Shown in pieces: positions 1 through 8,032 of a stretch of DNA of 64,000 bases; positions within the stretch are counted from its first letter, which is position 1; the number at the start of each line of letters is the position of its first letter. The stretch is from DASTFP01 sp963816855. Its GTDB lineage: Bacteria; Verrucomicrobiota; Verrucomicrobiia; Chthoniobacterales; Terrimicrobiaceae. A program made the translations under genes and the position numbers. The notes beneath the pieces were generated by a model. That model searched no databases. It was given only the letters and a program-made list of their open reading frames with translations, and had not been told where the DNA came from. The stretch covers positions 20,626 through 84,625 of the forward strand of contig CAWFMA010000019.1 in the NCBI GenBank assembly GCA_963816855.1, written 5' to 3'.

Positions 1-1386
1 GCCTTCACCCGGATCGGTCAGAATGGCTTGCGCGGGCTCCCGATTGTGGATCAGGGCCAGCGTTGCGTGGGGCTCATCTCAACGTTCAAGATCACCGAAT
101 ACCTCTTTCCGCCCCGAGATAAAGTGCGTCTTCATCGCGAGGTGCGCGCGAGCCTCAAAGACGTTATCGATACCATTGGCGGCGCGCTCTTGGCAGGGCG
201 CCCCAAGGACGAAACCCGCCATCTGTTGCTCATCGTCGCGGCCATGGAGACCGAATCCTTCAGGAGAAGGCTCGACCGTTTGGACCACGAAAGGGCCGTC
301 CTCATCGTAGGGGACAGGCGTGACGTTCAGCAGATCGGAATCGAGCAGAACGTCCACGCGATTGTCGTGACCGGCGGCTTGAAAGTTGACGAGGCCATCC
401 TGAAATCCGCGGAAGAGTGCGGGTCGGTGATCGTCAGTTCGCCGCACGACACGGTGACGACGGTGTTGCTGGCGCGCAGTGCGGTGCGAGCGGGTGAAAT
501 GATGGAGGATGACTTTGTTTCAGTGTCTCCGGAGACGCCGCTGGAAGAAGCGCAAAGAGACCTGGCCCATTCCTCCCAATTTGCCTTTCCTGCGCTGGAT
601 CAAAATCGCCAGCTCAAAGGCATCCTTGGCAAGGGCGACTTTCTCAAGCCGATCCCCCGGCAGCTTATCCTGGTTGACCACAATGAACTCGCCCAGGCGG
701 TGGACGGCGCCGATCACGTTCCGATTTCCGAGATTATCGACCATCATCGAATCGGCGCCCGGCCGACGGAATCGCCGATCCTTTTCCTCAACCGGCCCGT
801 GGGCTCGACATCGACGATCGTGGGGACGCTTTTCCAGCAGAACGGGATTCCCATTCCAAAGAATATCGCCGGCCTCCTGATGTGCGGAATGATTTCCGAT
901 ACGCTTAACCTCACCTCCCCGACCACCACGGACGTGGACCGCGATCTGATGGCGGAGCTATCACGCGCCAGCGGCGTCGACCCCGCGAGCCTCGCTGCGG
1001 AAATCTTTTCCGTCGGCTCGCCCCTTCTAACGATGAGCCCCGACGAAGCCGTCACGGCGGACTCCAAGGAATACGAGCATGGCGCGCATCGCTATACGGT
1101 GGCCCAGATCGAAGAGTTGAGCTTCGCGCCCTTCAAGGAAAAGCGCGGGGCGCTTCTCGAGGCTCTGGAGGCACTTCGCGCCGCGAAGGGATACTTGTTC
1201 GCGGCGCTTCTCATCACGGATATCAACACCCAGAACTCGATCCTCCTGGTTCGCGGCAATTCATCGTTTTCCCGCCTGATCGATTATCCGGAGGCCGGCG
1301 AATACGGATGGAGACTGGACGGTGTCGTTTCCCGCAAAAAGCAACTTCTGCCGTATCTTACCGGGCTGCTGGCTCGATTGCCTTAG
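1..1386 (+). CDS. ppaC: Manganese-dependent inorganic pyrophosphatase with CBS/DRTGG regulatory insert (5' truncated by window)
   Basis: The frame is open from base 1, so the true start lies upstream; the first residues already read as the end of a CBS domain (GLPIVDQG). It hydrolyses pyrophosphate to phosphate in the cytoplasm. Visible order: CBS remnant (to about residue 35), a DRTGG-like segment (about 60-150), a second CBS segment (about 160-210), then the family II catalytic part beginning ILVDHNE with the DHH motif in EIIDHHR, and the C-terminal DHHA2-type domain ending in a basic RKKQLLPYL segment. CBS-containing family II enzymes are known to be regulated by adenine nucleotides; the same is inferred here. 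The family is certain, the number of upstream residues unknown. Confidence 0.93.
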   Translation, partial: AFTRIGQNGLRGLPIVDQGQRCVGLISTFKITEYLFPPRDKVRLHREVRASLKDVIDTIGGALLAGRPKDETRHLLLIVAAMETESFRRRLDRLDHERAVLIVGDRRDVQQIGIEQNVHAIVVTGGLKVDEAILKSAEECGSVIVSSPHDTVTTVLLARSAVRAGEMMEDDFVSVSPETPLEEAQRDLAHSSQFAFPALDQNRQLKGILGKGDFLKPIPRQLILVDHNELAQAVDGADHVPISEIIDHHRIGARPTESPILFLNRPVGSTSTIVGTLFQQNGIPIPKNIAGLLMCGMISDTLNLTSPTTTDVDRDLMAELSRASGVDPASLAAEIFSVGSPLLTMSPDEAVTADSKEYEHGAHRYTVAQIEELSFAPFKEKRGALLEALEALRAAKGYLFAALLITDINTQNSILLVRGNSSFSRLIDYPEAGEYGWRLDGVVSRKKQLLPYLTGLLARLP

Positions 1387-1489
1387 TTTCCGACTTCGAG
1401 CCGAAAAAGCCTGTGCCGTTCCCGCTTGGCTTCGGGCGGCCTTCCGAAAATTGGCTGCCCCCTGCCATCCGCCGATAATTCAAGAGTTC

Positions 1490-1909
1490 CTACGGGCCGG
1501 TTCGATCCAGGCGCAGATCCTGCCGGTTGCGTGACTCGTAAGGGATCGAGCGCGAATAATAGCCGAGCAGAATATGCGGCGAAGGCATTTCGAGCACCAC
1601 GCTATAGCGATACCTTCCGTCGCGGCTCGCCAGCAGATAGGCTTTGGACCCGCTGACTACGCCGTCAATGGCATATTCATCGAAATGACCTTTTACGGTG
1701 CGGTCCGTCTGCGAGAGAACAACGTCTTTCCAGCCTGAGGACGTCCACGAGCCGGCCACCGAGATGGTCGCCGGGAGCATTTGGTCGGAGATCCATGCAT
1801 GCCCGAAGGCGATGTTTCGAGAACGCCTTTCGTCGGAGAAGTCGAGAACAGTTCCGCAGCCGGCCAAGGACGAGACGGCCAGCAGCAAGAGCAACAGCCG
1901 CGCTTTCAA
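1490..1909 (-). CDS. Putative lipoprotein, downstream paralogue of a tandem pair
   Basis: The proposed TTG start lies one base after the stop codon of the upstream lipoprotein and gives a compact signal KARLLLLLLAVSSLAGCG with lipobox LAGC, so the mature protein is probably lipid-anchored. The same frame is open further upstream, but that extension lies inside the neighbouring gene and has no signal character. The mature part of about 120 residues has a short beta-rich pattern (G.FDEYAIDGVVSGSKAYL ... YYSRSIPYES) that parallels the neighbour's pattern (G.FRDYYVVNGVVSDKSAFL ... FYSPSVPFSE). The function is unknown. The two genes look like an old tandem duplication and are probably co-transcribed. 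Confidence 0.75.
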   Translation of the reverse strand: MKARLLLLLLAVSSLAGCGTVLDFSDERRSRNIAFGHAWISDQMLPATISVAGSWTSSGWKDVVLSQTDRTVKGHFDEYAIDGVVSGSKAYLLASRDGRYRYSVVLEMPSPHILLGYYSRSIPYESRNRQDLRLDRTGP

Positions 1910-1910
1910 A

Positions 1911-2333
1911 CTAGTTCCCGATTCGCTTAAGAACGAGTTCCTGGGCATCCTTTTCGGAGAAAGGAACGCTCGGCGAATAGAACCCGACGAGCTCTTCCCT
2001 GTTCCGGCGTCGAAGTTCCACGGTGTATTCGACCCAGTCGTCGTCAATCAGCGTAAGGAAAGCGCTCTTGTCGCTGACCACTCCGTTGACGACGTAGTAG
2101 TCGCGGAAGATCCCCGTCAGCTTGCCGTCCGGTTCCTGATTGAAGACGACTATCCCCCATTGGGGAGAGTACCAAAGCCCCTCGATGTTCATGGCCGGAG
2201 GGGCAGTTTTCTTTTGCGAAAGATAAGCGACGCTGGCGGCTTCATTTCTTGCATACTTGGCTTTCAGCCAGGTGCAGGAACTCAACGGGGCAGCAAGAAC
2301 GATGGCGCAGAGGGCGGTCGCTAGCGTTTTCAT
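1911..2333 (-). CDS. Putative lipoprotein, upstream paralogue of a tandem pair
   Basis: A 140-residue protein with a clear signal peptide, MKTLATALCAIVLAAPLSSC, whose lipobox LSSC places the acylated Cys at about residue 20. The mature part contains IEGLWYSPQWGIVVF, then GIFRDYYVVNGVVSDKSAFL, and ends with an EELVGFYSPSVPFSEKD segment shared with the gene directly downstream. No catalytic motif is visible, and the small beta-rich fold could be a binding or structural envelope component. The only base between the stop codon and the next proposed start indicates translational coupling. Homologues outside this pair were not recognised. Confidence 0.82.
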   Translation of the reverse strand: MKTLATALCAIVLAAPLSSCTWLKAKYARNEAASVAYLSQKKTAPPAMNIEGLWYSPQWGIVVFNQEPDGKLTGIFRDYYVVNGVVSDKSAFLTLIDDDWVEYTVELRRRNREELVGFYSPSVPFSEKDAQELVLKRIGN

Positions 2334-2382
2334 AGGGCAGAAGAAAACATCCGAACCCTCCGCGCCGCGAGGAAAAATTGAA

Positions 2383-2595
2383 TTAGCGGCGAAAGATGCT
2401 CAAGAGGATGCTCAAGACGACGCTTAGCAAAACGCAGGTGACGATCGGGAAGTAAAATTCAGTTCCTCCGCGGCGAAAGTGAATATCGCCCGGGAGGCGG
2501 CCGAGCCAGCTCTTGCCGAACCCGAGCCAGAGCAAACATCCCACGAGGGCCAGCGCGAGCCCCGTCAGAATCAGAAATTTCCCGAAGGCTTCCAT
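2383..2595 (-). CDS. DUF2905-type small membrane protein
   Basis: A 70-residue protein with two hydrophobic segments: about residues 5-25 (GKFLILTGLALALVGCLLWL) and 48-67. Between them lies the GRLPGDIHFRRGGTEFYFP loop that typifies the DUF2905 family. Length and layout match that family fully. The biochemical role is unknown; it is expected in the inner membrane. It lies upstream of the two lipoprotein genes on the same strand and downstream of ispG, with short gaps. Confidence 0.85.
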   Translation of the reverse strand: MEAFGKFLILTGLALALVGCLLWLGFGKSWLGRLPGDIHFRRGGTEFYFPIVTCVLLSVVLSILLSIFRR

Positions 2596-2638
2596 CCGAT
2601 CATGCGGTCCAACGTGCCGGAGGCCATTGAATCAGGCA

Positions 2639-4444
2639 TCACACCGCTTCGCCAACCGGTTCCGGCGCTTCCCTCCACTTGCCGTGTTCGCGAATGAGAT
2701 CCTTTAGCCGCTCAACAGCCTCTTTCTCGGGAATATTGAATTTCACCGCCGTTTTGCCCACATAAAGATTCACCTTTCCGGGAGCACCGCCCACGTAGCC
2801 GAAGTCCGCGTCGGCCATTTCTCCTGGACCGTTGACGATGCAGCCCATGATCGCGACTTTGACGCCCTTGAGATGGGAGGTAGCCGCCTTGATCCGGGCA
2901 GTGGTGCTCTGCAAATCGAAAAGCGTCCGCCCACAACTCGGGCAGGCGACGTAGTCGGTCTTGAAAATTCGAGCGCCGGCCGCTTGGAGGATGTTGTAAG
3001 CCAGCCGAAGAGACTGACCTGGGGCCAAGCCAGCGTCAAGCTGGGCCCCATTCATATCACCCTGCACGAGAACGGCGTCCCCTACGCCATCGCAGAGGAG
3101 CGCTCCAATGTTGGTCGCAGCCGCAAGAAGAATGCCCAGAAAGTCCCGAGGCCCGTCCGCCGAAAGCGTGTCCTTGAGAAGGATCGGGTGCCGCGGATCG
3201 AGCCCGGCGGCGAGCAGCCGAAATGCCGCGATTGCCGGAAGGCCGATGCCGTCTCGCACGGTCACGACGAGGTCGCCGGGCTCGCGGTTCACAGCTTCGA
3301 TTTCCGCTTCGCTCTGCGGATCAACTTCGCGGATCCCGGCCCTTTCGTAGACCAGCTCCGGCTTGTAGTCACCCAGCCGATCCATCTTGTGAGCGATTTG
3401 CTGGTAGACATGCCGCTGCACGACAACGCGAACCAGTTCCTCTCCGCCGACCCGGACCCCTTCCACCGACACCGTCCGGGATGGACGGCGCTGATACGTG
3501 AAGGGGTCGCACCGATATCGCGTTTCCCGCAAGGCGGGAAGGGTCCTGGATGCCTTGCCCGAGACCGCCTCGACGAGCGCCCTGGCGACCGGGACCTCAT
3601 GCACGCTGTCCTCTGTCAGCGAGACCCGGATCGTGTCACCGATACCGTCCGCGAGCAGGCTCCCGATTCCGATGGCGCTCTTGATCCTGCCGTCCTCGCC
3701 ATCTCCGGCTTCCGTGACGCCGAGGTGAACGGGATAGTTCCAATCCGGCCCTTCCGCGTCCAACCGCGCGACGAGCAGACGGTACGCTTCGATCATCACC
3801 TTTGGATTGCTCGCCTTCATCGAGAAGATGAGCTCGTGGTAGTCAAGGTCGCGGGCAATGCGGGCAAACTCCAGGGCGCTCTCGACCATCCCGAGCGGGG
3901 TGTCTCCGTAGCGGTTCATGATGCGATCGCTCAAGCTTCCGTGATTGGTGCCGATGCGCATCGCAATCCCCATCCTCTTACATAATTCTACAAGCGGCAG
4001 AAACTTCTCGCGAATGCGGTCGAGTTCCGCGCGGTATTCCTGGTCGGTGTATTCCCTCACCGCAAATCGCTTCTTATCCGCGTAATTGCCGGGATTGATG
4101 CGTACTTTCTCGACCCATTTCGCCGCCTCCAGAGCGGCTTCGGGCTTGAAATGAATGTCCGCGACCAGCGGGACCTCGCAATGGCGAGCCCGCAGCCCGG
4201 CGGCGATCTTCTCAAGATTCGCGGCATCCTTGACCGTTGGCGCGGTGATCCGAACGATCTCGCATCCAACGCCGACGAGATCGAGCGTCTGGGCGACCGA
4301 CTTCTCCGTGTCCATCGTGTCGCAAGTGATCATCGATTGGACGCGAATGGGATTGTCGCCGCCGACACCGACTCTTCCCACCCGCACCTCGCGCGTTCGG
4401 CGCCGCGAGTACGAAAATGGGCTATGACAGTAGGCCAGGGTCAC
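2639..4444 (-). CDS. ispG: 4-hydroxy-3-methylbut-2-enyl diphosphate synthase, long form
   Basis: Converts methylerythritol cyclodiphosphate to HMBPP in the MEP isoprenoid pathway using a [4Fe-4S] cluster. The N-terminal TIM-barrel half shows VADIHFKPEAALEAAKWVEKVRINPGN and GTNHGSLSDRI. The C-terminal Fe-S half shows the ligand motif VACPSCGRTLFDLQ and GCIVNGPGEMADADFGYVG. At 601 residues it is the long type with an inserted middle domain (about 270-480), known from Chlamydiae, Bacteroidetes and plants, not the roughly 370-residue proteobacterial type. The GTG start overlaps the rseP stop by four bases (GTGA), so the two are translationally coupled. Dxr of the same pathway lies about 5 kb away on the same strand. 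Confidence 0.96.
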   Translation of the reverse strand: MTLAYCHSPFSYSRRRTREVRVGRVGVGGDNPIRVQSMITCDTMDTEKSVAQTLDLVGVGCEIVRITAPTVKDAANLEKIAAGLRARHCEVPLVADIHFKPEAALEAAKWVEKVRINPGNYADKKRFAVREYTDQEYRAELDRIREKFLPLVELCKRMGIAMRIGTNHGSLSDRIMNRYGDTPLGMVESALEFARIARDLDYHELIFSMKASNPKVMIEAYRLLVARLDAEGPDWNYPVHLGVTEAGDGEDGRIKSAIGIGSLLADGIGDTIRVSLTEDSVHEVPVARALVEAVSGKASRTLPALRETRYRCDPFTYQRRPSRTVSVEGVRVGGEELVRVVVQRHVYQQIAHKMDRLGDYKPELVYERAGIREVDPQSEAEIEAVNREPGDLVVTVRDGIGLPAIAAFRLLAAGLDPRHPILLKDTLSADGPRDFLGILLAAATNIGALLCDGVGDAVLVQGDMNGAQLDAGLAPGQSLRLAYNILQAAGARIFKTDYVACPSCGRTLFDLQSTTARIKAATSHLKGVKVAIMGCIVNGPGEMADADFGYVGGAPGKVNLYVGKTAVKFNIPEKEAVERLKDLIREHGKWREAPEPVGEAV

Positions 4445-5829
4445 TTGGTCTGTTCAGGCGCCTCTTTCTGCCGGGTGGCAAAAATGTCCCCGACGTCAAA
4501 GAAGGTCACGTAAAGCATAAAACCGATCAGCAAGACGGCGCAGGCGGTTTGCACCGCCTCGAGGACGCCCACGTTGATCGGCTTGCGGCGAATCCCCTCG
4601 ATGATGGCGAGAACGATGTGTCCGCCGTCGAGCACCGGGAACGGCAACAGATTGAGGATGGCCAAATTCACGTTGATGAGGACGCTCAGCGAGAGCGCCA
4701 GTTGCCAGCCGTAGCTGGTTTCGAATACCTGGTAGTACAGGCGCATGATGCCGACAGGACCGCTGAAGTGAGCGGCCTTCACATCGGATTTCGGCGACAG
4801 GAGCGCCCCAACCATCCGAAAAATGCTTGTCGCCGCGTCCTTGACCTGTGACCACGGCGTCGGATGGCTGAGCACCACCCGCCCCCAATCGATCCCGAGA
4901 TCCATAGGCGCATTCTCCGTCGTGGCTCCGGGAACCGCCAAGGACACCGGCAACATCTGTCCATTGCGGTTCACCGTCAGCGCGATCGATTTTCCGGCGT
5001 TTTCCTTGAGGACGGGCACCATTTCATCAAGGTTGAAAATCGGCGTGCCATTCGCCGCGACGATCAAGTCATTTGGCTGGAGCCCCGCCTTATCGGCGAC
5101 CGAGCCGCGCATCACGAAACCGATTCCCGGCACGATGCGCGGCCCGATCTGGACTTCGCGCAAAGCCGGGCGCCGCCAACTGGACGTGATCGGCTTGGTC
5201 CAACCGGAATTGATCGTGAGGATCTCGCCCTGGCGGTCGACTCTGAAAGCGATGCGGTCGCCCTCGCTGCGGATGACCCGCCATTTGACTCCGTCGGTTC
5301 CTCCCATAAAACGGTGGACCGGCTGCCCGTCCACCGCGAGGATCCGATCTCCGACGCGCAAGCCGGCGGTTTCCGCAGGACCGCCCGGCTTCACGTAGCC
5401 GACGACGGTCGAGTCCGACTCGCTTTCGGGTTTCCCGACAAACCAGACGATGACCGCCATCAACAGCGCCAGCCCAAGGCTGAAGGCGGGCCCCGCTGCG
5501 GCGACGATAATCTTGTCCAACGGTCTGACCGCGGGGAGTTGGCTGCGATCGGTCTCGACCCTTCCCTCCAGAGCTTCCATCGGGGCCAACTGGGGAATCG
5601 CCACATAGCCTCCGGCCGGGATGGAACCCAGCCGGTATTCGACGCCGTTGATCCTCCTGCTCCAGATCGGTTTGCCAAACCAGATCGCGAATTTTTCGAC
5701 GATTAAGCCGCGCCATCTCGCCGCGAGAAAGTGACCCAGTTCGTGGACCAGGATCAGGAGATTGAAAAGGAGGATAACCTCCAGGCAGATGAAAAGAAAC
5801 CTCAGGAAGCTGGCAACCATAACGGGCAA
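4441..5829 (-). CDS. rseP: RseP-type site-2 intramembrane zinc metalloprotease
   Basis: An inner-membrane protease that cleaves transmembrane substrates such as anti-sigma factors. The first membrane segment carries the zinc motif HELGHFLAARW near residues 29-39. Two PDZ domains follow (VGYVKPGGPAETAGLRVGDRI at about 145 and FVMRGSVADKAGLQPNDLIVAANG at about 235). The C-terminal membrane segment has NLLPFPVLDGGH, supplying the third zinc ligand (NxxPxxxxDG). A length of 462 residues is usual for the family. It overlaps ispG by four bases downstream. In many bacteria rseP follows dxr directly; here mscL and a plus-strand module lie between them. Confidence 0.96.
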   Translation of the reverse strand: MPVMVASFLRFLFICLEVILLFNLLILVHELGHFLAARWRGLIVEKFAIWFGKPIWSRRINGVEYRLGSIPAGGYVAIPQLAPMEALEGRVETDRSQLPAVRPLDKIIVAAAGPAFSLGLALLMAVIVWFVGKPESESDSTVVGYVKPGGPAETAGLRVGDRILAVDGQPVHRFMGGTDGVKWRVIRSEGDRIAFRVDRQGEILTINSGWTKPITSSWRRPALREVQIGPRIVPGIGFVMRGSVADKAGLQPNDLIVAANGTPIFNLDEMVPVLKENAGKSIALTVNRNGQMLPVSLAVPGATTENAPMDLGIDWGRVVLSHPTPWSQVKDAATSIFRMVGALLSPKSDVKAAHFSGPVGIMRLYYQVFETSYGWQLALSLSVLINVNLAILNLLPFPVLDGGHIVLAIIEGIRRKPINVGVLEAVQTACAVLLIGFMLYVTFFDVGDIFATRQKEAPEQTK

Positions 5830-5899
5830 ACCGCTAGCCTCGCTGCAAAGTTCTGAAAAATCAAACCGGCTCCCCCGGGGTCTGGGAGTCCCTGCCCGC

Positions 5900-6322
5900 T
5901 CAGGTCGGACGATTCTTCTTCAGCAAATCCCGGATTTCGCCCAACAGCTCCTCGCTCTTGGTGGGAGGCTTTTCGCCACGGTACAATTTGTTAACGGCTT
6001 TGACCAAGGCGAAAACGCAGAGTGCGACAATGAAGAATTGGATGGTAATCGTGATAAAGGAGCCGTAGGCGACGACCGCCGTGGCTGATCGAGCCTGCTC
6101 AAGCGTTTTGTAGGCGGTGAAATTGCCATCCAGCGGGACAAAGTAGTCCTTGAAATTGAGGCCTCCCAGCCCCCCCATGACCTTGCCGATCACAGGCATG
6201 ATCACGTCATCGGTCAACGATTTGACGATGTTACTGAACGAAGCGCCGATGATCACGCCAACCGCCAGATCGATGACATTGCCCCGCGCGATGAATTCAC
6301 GAAATTCCTTGATAATACTCAT
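5900..6322 (-). CDS. mscL: Large-conductance mechanosensitive channel
   Basis: A 140-residue channel that opens under membrane tension to release osmolytes. The N-terminus MSIIKEFREFIARGNVIDLAVGVIIGASFSNIV is the hallmark MscL amphipathic helix plus first pore helix. The periplasmic loop (GGLNFKDYFVPLDG) and the second helix (FITITIQFFIVALCVFALVKAVNKL) follow, with the C-terminal bundle ending EELLGEIRDLLKKN. Length is typical. It is monocistronic or the first gene ahead of rseP-ispG, about 70 bases upstream of rseP. Confidence 0.97.
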   Translation of the reverse strand: MSIIKEFREFIARGNVIDLAVGVIIGASFSNIVKSLTDDVIMPVIGKVMGGLGGLNFKDYFVPLDGNFTAYKTLEQARSATAVVAYGSFITITIQFFIVALCVFALVKAVNKLYRGEKPPTKSEELLGEIRDLLKKNRPT

Positions 6323-6507
6323 GGTCGTTTTCGAGTTTCGCGGAAACTAACGACGCGGAACGGCGATAGCCACTCCAAAAAAGTCAAATCGGCTCAGTCC
6401 GACCCGACAGCGGGAGATCGCGTCGGGCCCGCTCTTGTGCCACCTTGGTGTTCAGCCCTCGACATTCGTCCGAGCGCGATTGTAAAAATGTGAACGGGAA
6501 CAAACCT

Positions 6508-7374
6508 ATGCGCCACCGTGCCCGATGGAGACAAAATAGCCTGGCCATGGCCTTGATCGTTGCCGGCAACATGTCGCCGCAATACGCTTCCGCGGCGCCC
6601 ATCGACTTCACGGCGGAAATCGGCAGCCGGTTCGAGAGCAATGCCTCGAATTCCGACAAACCCAGCGACCGGCTCGCGGACGGATTCCTCATGCTGAGCC
6701 TTGACGTCGGAACCAAGGGTGTTTGGGGCCGGGACTGGCGCTGGCGCGCCAGCCTGTCGGGGCAAGGCGAGGAGGCCTACCGGTTCAATGGGCTAAGCCA
6801 GATCGACGGCGGAGTCCGGCTGGGCGTTGAAAGAAAGTTCGGTCTTGGGTGGAGCGCGCCGCGACTCCAGTTCGACCTCTTTCCCTTTTTTCGGGGATCG
6901 GGGCAAGACGGGGGCTCCGGGTTTGGCCTTGTTCCGTCCGTAACCTTCGTCTGGCAAATGTTTGAAAGGAGCGGCCTGGCCATCCGCTATGCGCCCAGCT
7001 GGTTTTTCGCCGAGGGCACGCTCTTCAATTCCGCCGCCCAGGAAGCCGGAATTTCAGGGTGGTTCGATCTCTTTCCTTCAACCCGTTTGTTCGTGAACTA
7101 CGCCTTCCGCTACGGCGACGTCGTCTCCTACGCGACGCCGCCTCGCCCGGACATCGCGGCGATCGCGATCGTCCAAGAGCCTACCAACGTGTTCGGCTCG
7201 GAGCGGATGGCCTATCGCTTCGACGCCACTACGCGAAGCGTTCAAGCCGGAGTCGATCAAACCCTGACCACCCATCTAAAACTGCGGGCGATGTACCGCT
7301 TCGAAATCACGCAACGGGGGGCCCTCGAGTATGCAAATCACATTGCAGAGCTCGGTCTGCGCGTCAAATTTTAG
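6508..7374 (+). CDS. Outer-membrane beta-barrel protein, first gene of a three-gene module
   Basis: The ATG at 6508, preceded by a GGGA ribosome site, gives a signal peptide of about 30 residues ending in PQYASAAPID; the frame is open a little further upstream without signal features. The mature part shows alternating hydrophobic/polar strands and aromatic girdles (DFTAEIGSRFESNAS, WRWRASLSGQGEEAYRF, LRAMYRFEITQRG) and ends with a C-terminal Phe in LGLRVKF, the usual barrel assembly signal. The cargo is not evident. The next gene overlaps its 3' end by 44 bases, so it is coupled to the cupredoxin-like protein and cyclase. Confidence 0.78.
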   Translation: MRHRARWRQNSLAMALIVAGNMSPQYASAAPIDFTAEIGSRFESNASNSDKPSDRLADGFLMLSLDVGTKGVWGRDWRWRASLSGQGEEAYRFNGLSQIDGGVRLGVERKFGLGWSAPRLQFDLFPFFRGSGQDGGSGFGLVPSVTFVWQMFERSGLAIRYAPSWFFAEGTLFNSAAQEAGISGWFDLFPSTRLFVNYAFRYGDVVSYATPPRPDIAAIAIVQEPTNVFGSERMAYRFDATTRSVQAGVDQTLTTHLKLRAMYRFEITQRGALEYANHIAELGLRVKF

Positions 7375-8032
7375 GCGGCGTCTTGCCAGGGCCCGCGCCG
7401 GCGCCGGACTGCGTGACGCGTGGTTTGTCGCGATAACCCTTTGGGCCATGAGCTTCGAGGCCTTTGGGGTGGACCTGCGTATCCTGGTGAAGGACCAGAC
7501 CGGCCGCCCCGTCGAGGGCGCCCTTGTCTGGGCGCAACAACCTGGCGGAAAGAATGCGGGGGCTCCTCTGCAATGGGAAATCGTTCAACGGAATCGCCAA
7601 TTCCTGCCGATGGTCACCGTGATCCCGGTGGGAAGCACCGTGCGGTTTCCCAACCAGGATAACGTCCAGCACCATGTCTATTCCTTCAGCTTGGCCAGGA
7701 CGTTCGACATCCCGCTCTATCTCGGGCAATCGCCCCCGATCCAATTCGACCGTCCAGGCATCATCACCCTCGGCTGTAATATCCATGATTGGATGTTGGC
7801 GTATATCGTGGTGCTGGACACCGCGCTTTACGCCCAGACGGACGCCAAAGGGCTTGCCTCGCTTCGGGATTTGCCGGCGGACGCAATGATTCATGCCTGG
7901 TGTCCGCGGATGCGCGGCGATCCAATTGCCCACAGGCTCCAGCCAGGGCAGAGTTACGTTGAACTCGTGTTGAAATTGCGACCAGCCTTTTCGCGAACGC
8001 CTCCCGACGATCGTGAAGGAGGATATCGCTGA
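7331..8032 (+). CDS. Cupredoxin-like exported protein (methylamine-utilisation type)
   Basis: A 233-residue protein with a hydrophobic export segment around residues 28-47 (FVAITLWAMSFEAFG). A carboxypeptidase-regulatory-like strand follows (RILVKDQTGRPVEGALVW), then a cupredoxin-like region with candidate type 1 copper ligands: His in NVQHHVYSFS and the Cys-His-Met set in CNIHDWM. Proteins of this kind are often annotated as methylamine utilisation proteins without proof of that role. It overlaps the upstream barrel gene, and its TGA is embedded in the proposed CTG start of the downstream cyclase. The three may form a periplasmic sensing module (inference). Confidence 0.8.
   Translation: MQITLQSSVCASNFRRRLARARAGAGLRDAWFVAITLWAMSFEAFGVDLRILVKDQTGRPVEGALVWAQQPGGKNAGAPLQWEIVQRNRQFLPMVTVIPVGSTVRFPNQDNVQHHVYSFSLARTFDIPLYLGQSPPIQFDRPGIITLGCNIHDWMLAYIVVLDTALYAQTDAKGLASLRDLPADAMIHAWCPRMRGDPIAHRLQPGQSYVELVLKLRPAFSRTPPDDREGGYR

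Noticed and set aside
2873..3985. 370-residue plus-strand open frame inside ispG
   Set aside because: Arg/Asp-rich shadow frame opposite a well-supported gene, with no domain.
4864..5706. 280-residue plus-strand open frame inside rseP
   Set aside because: Shadow of the GC-rich rseP gene; no start signal and no recognisable content.
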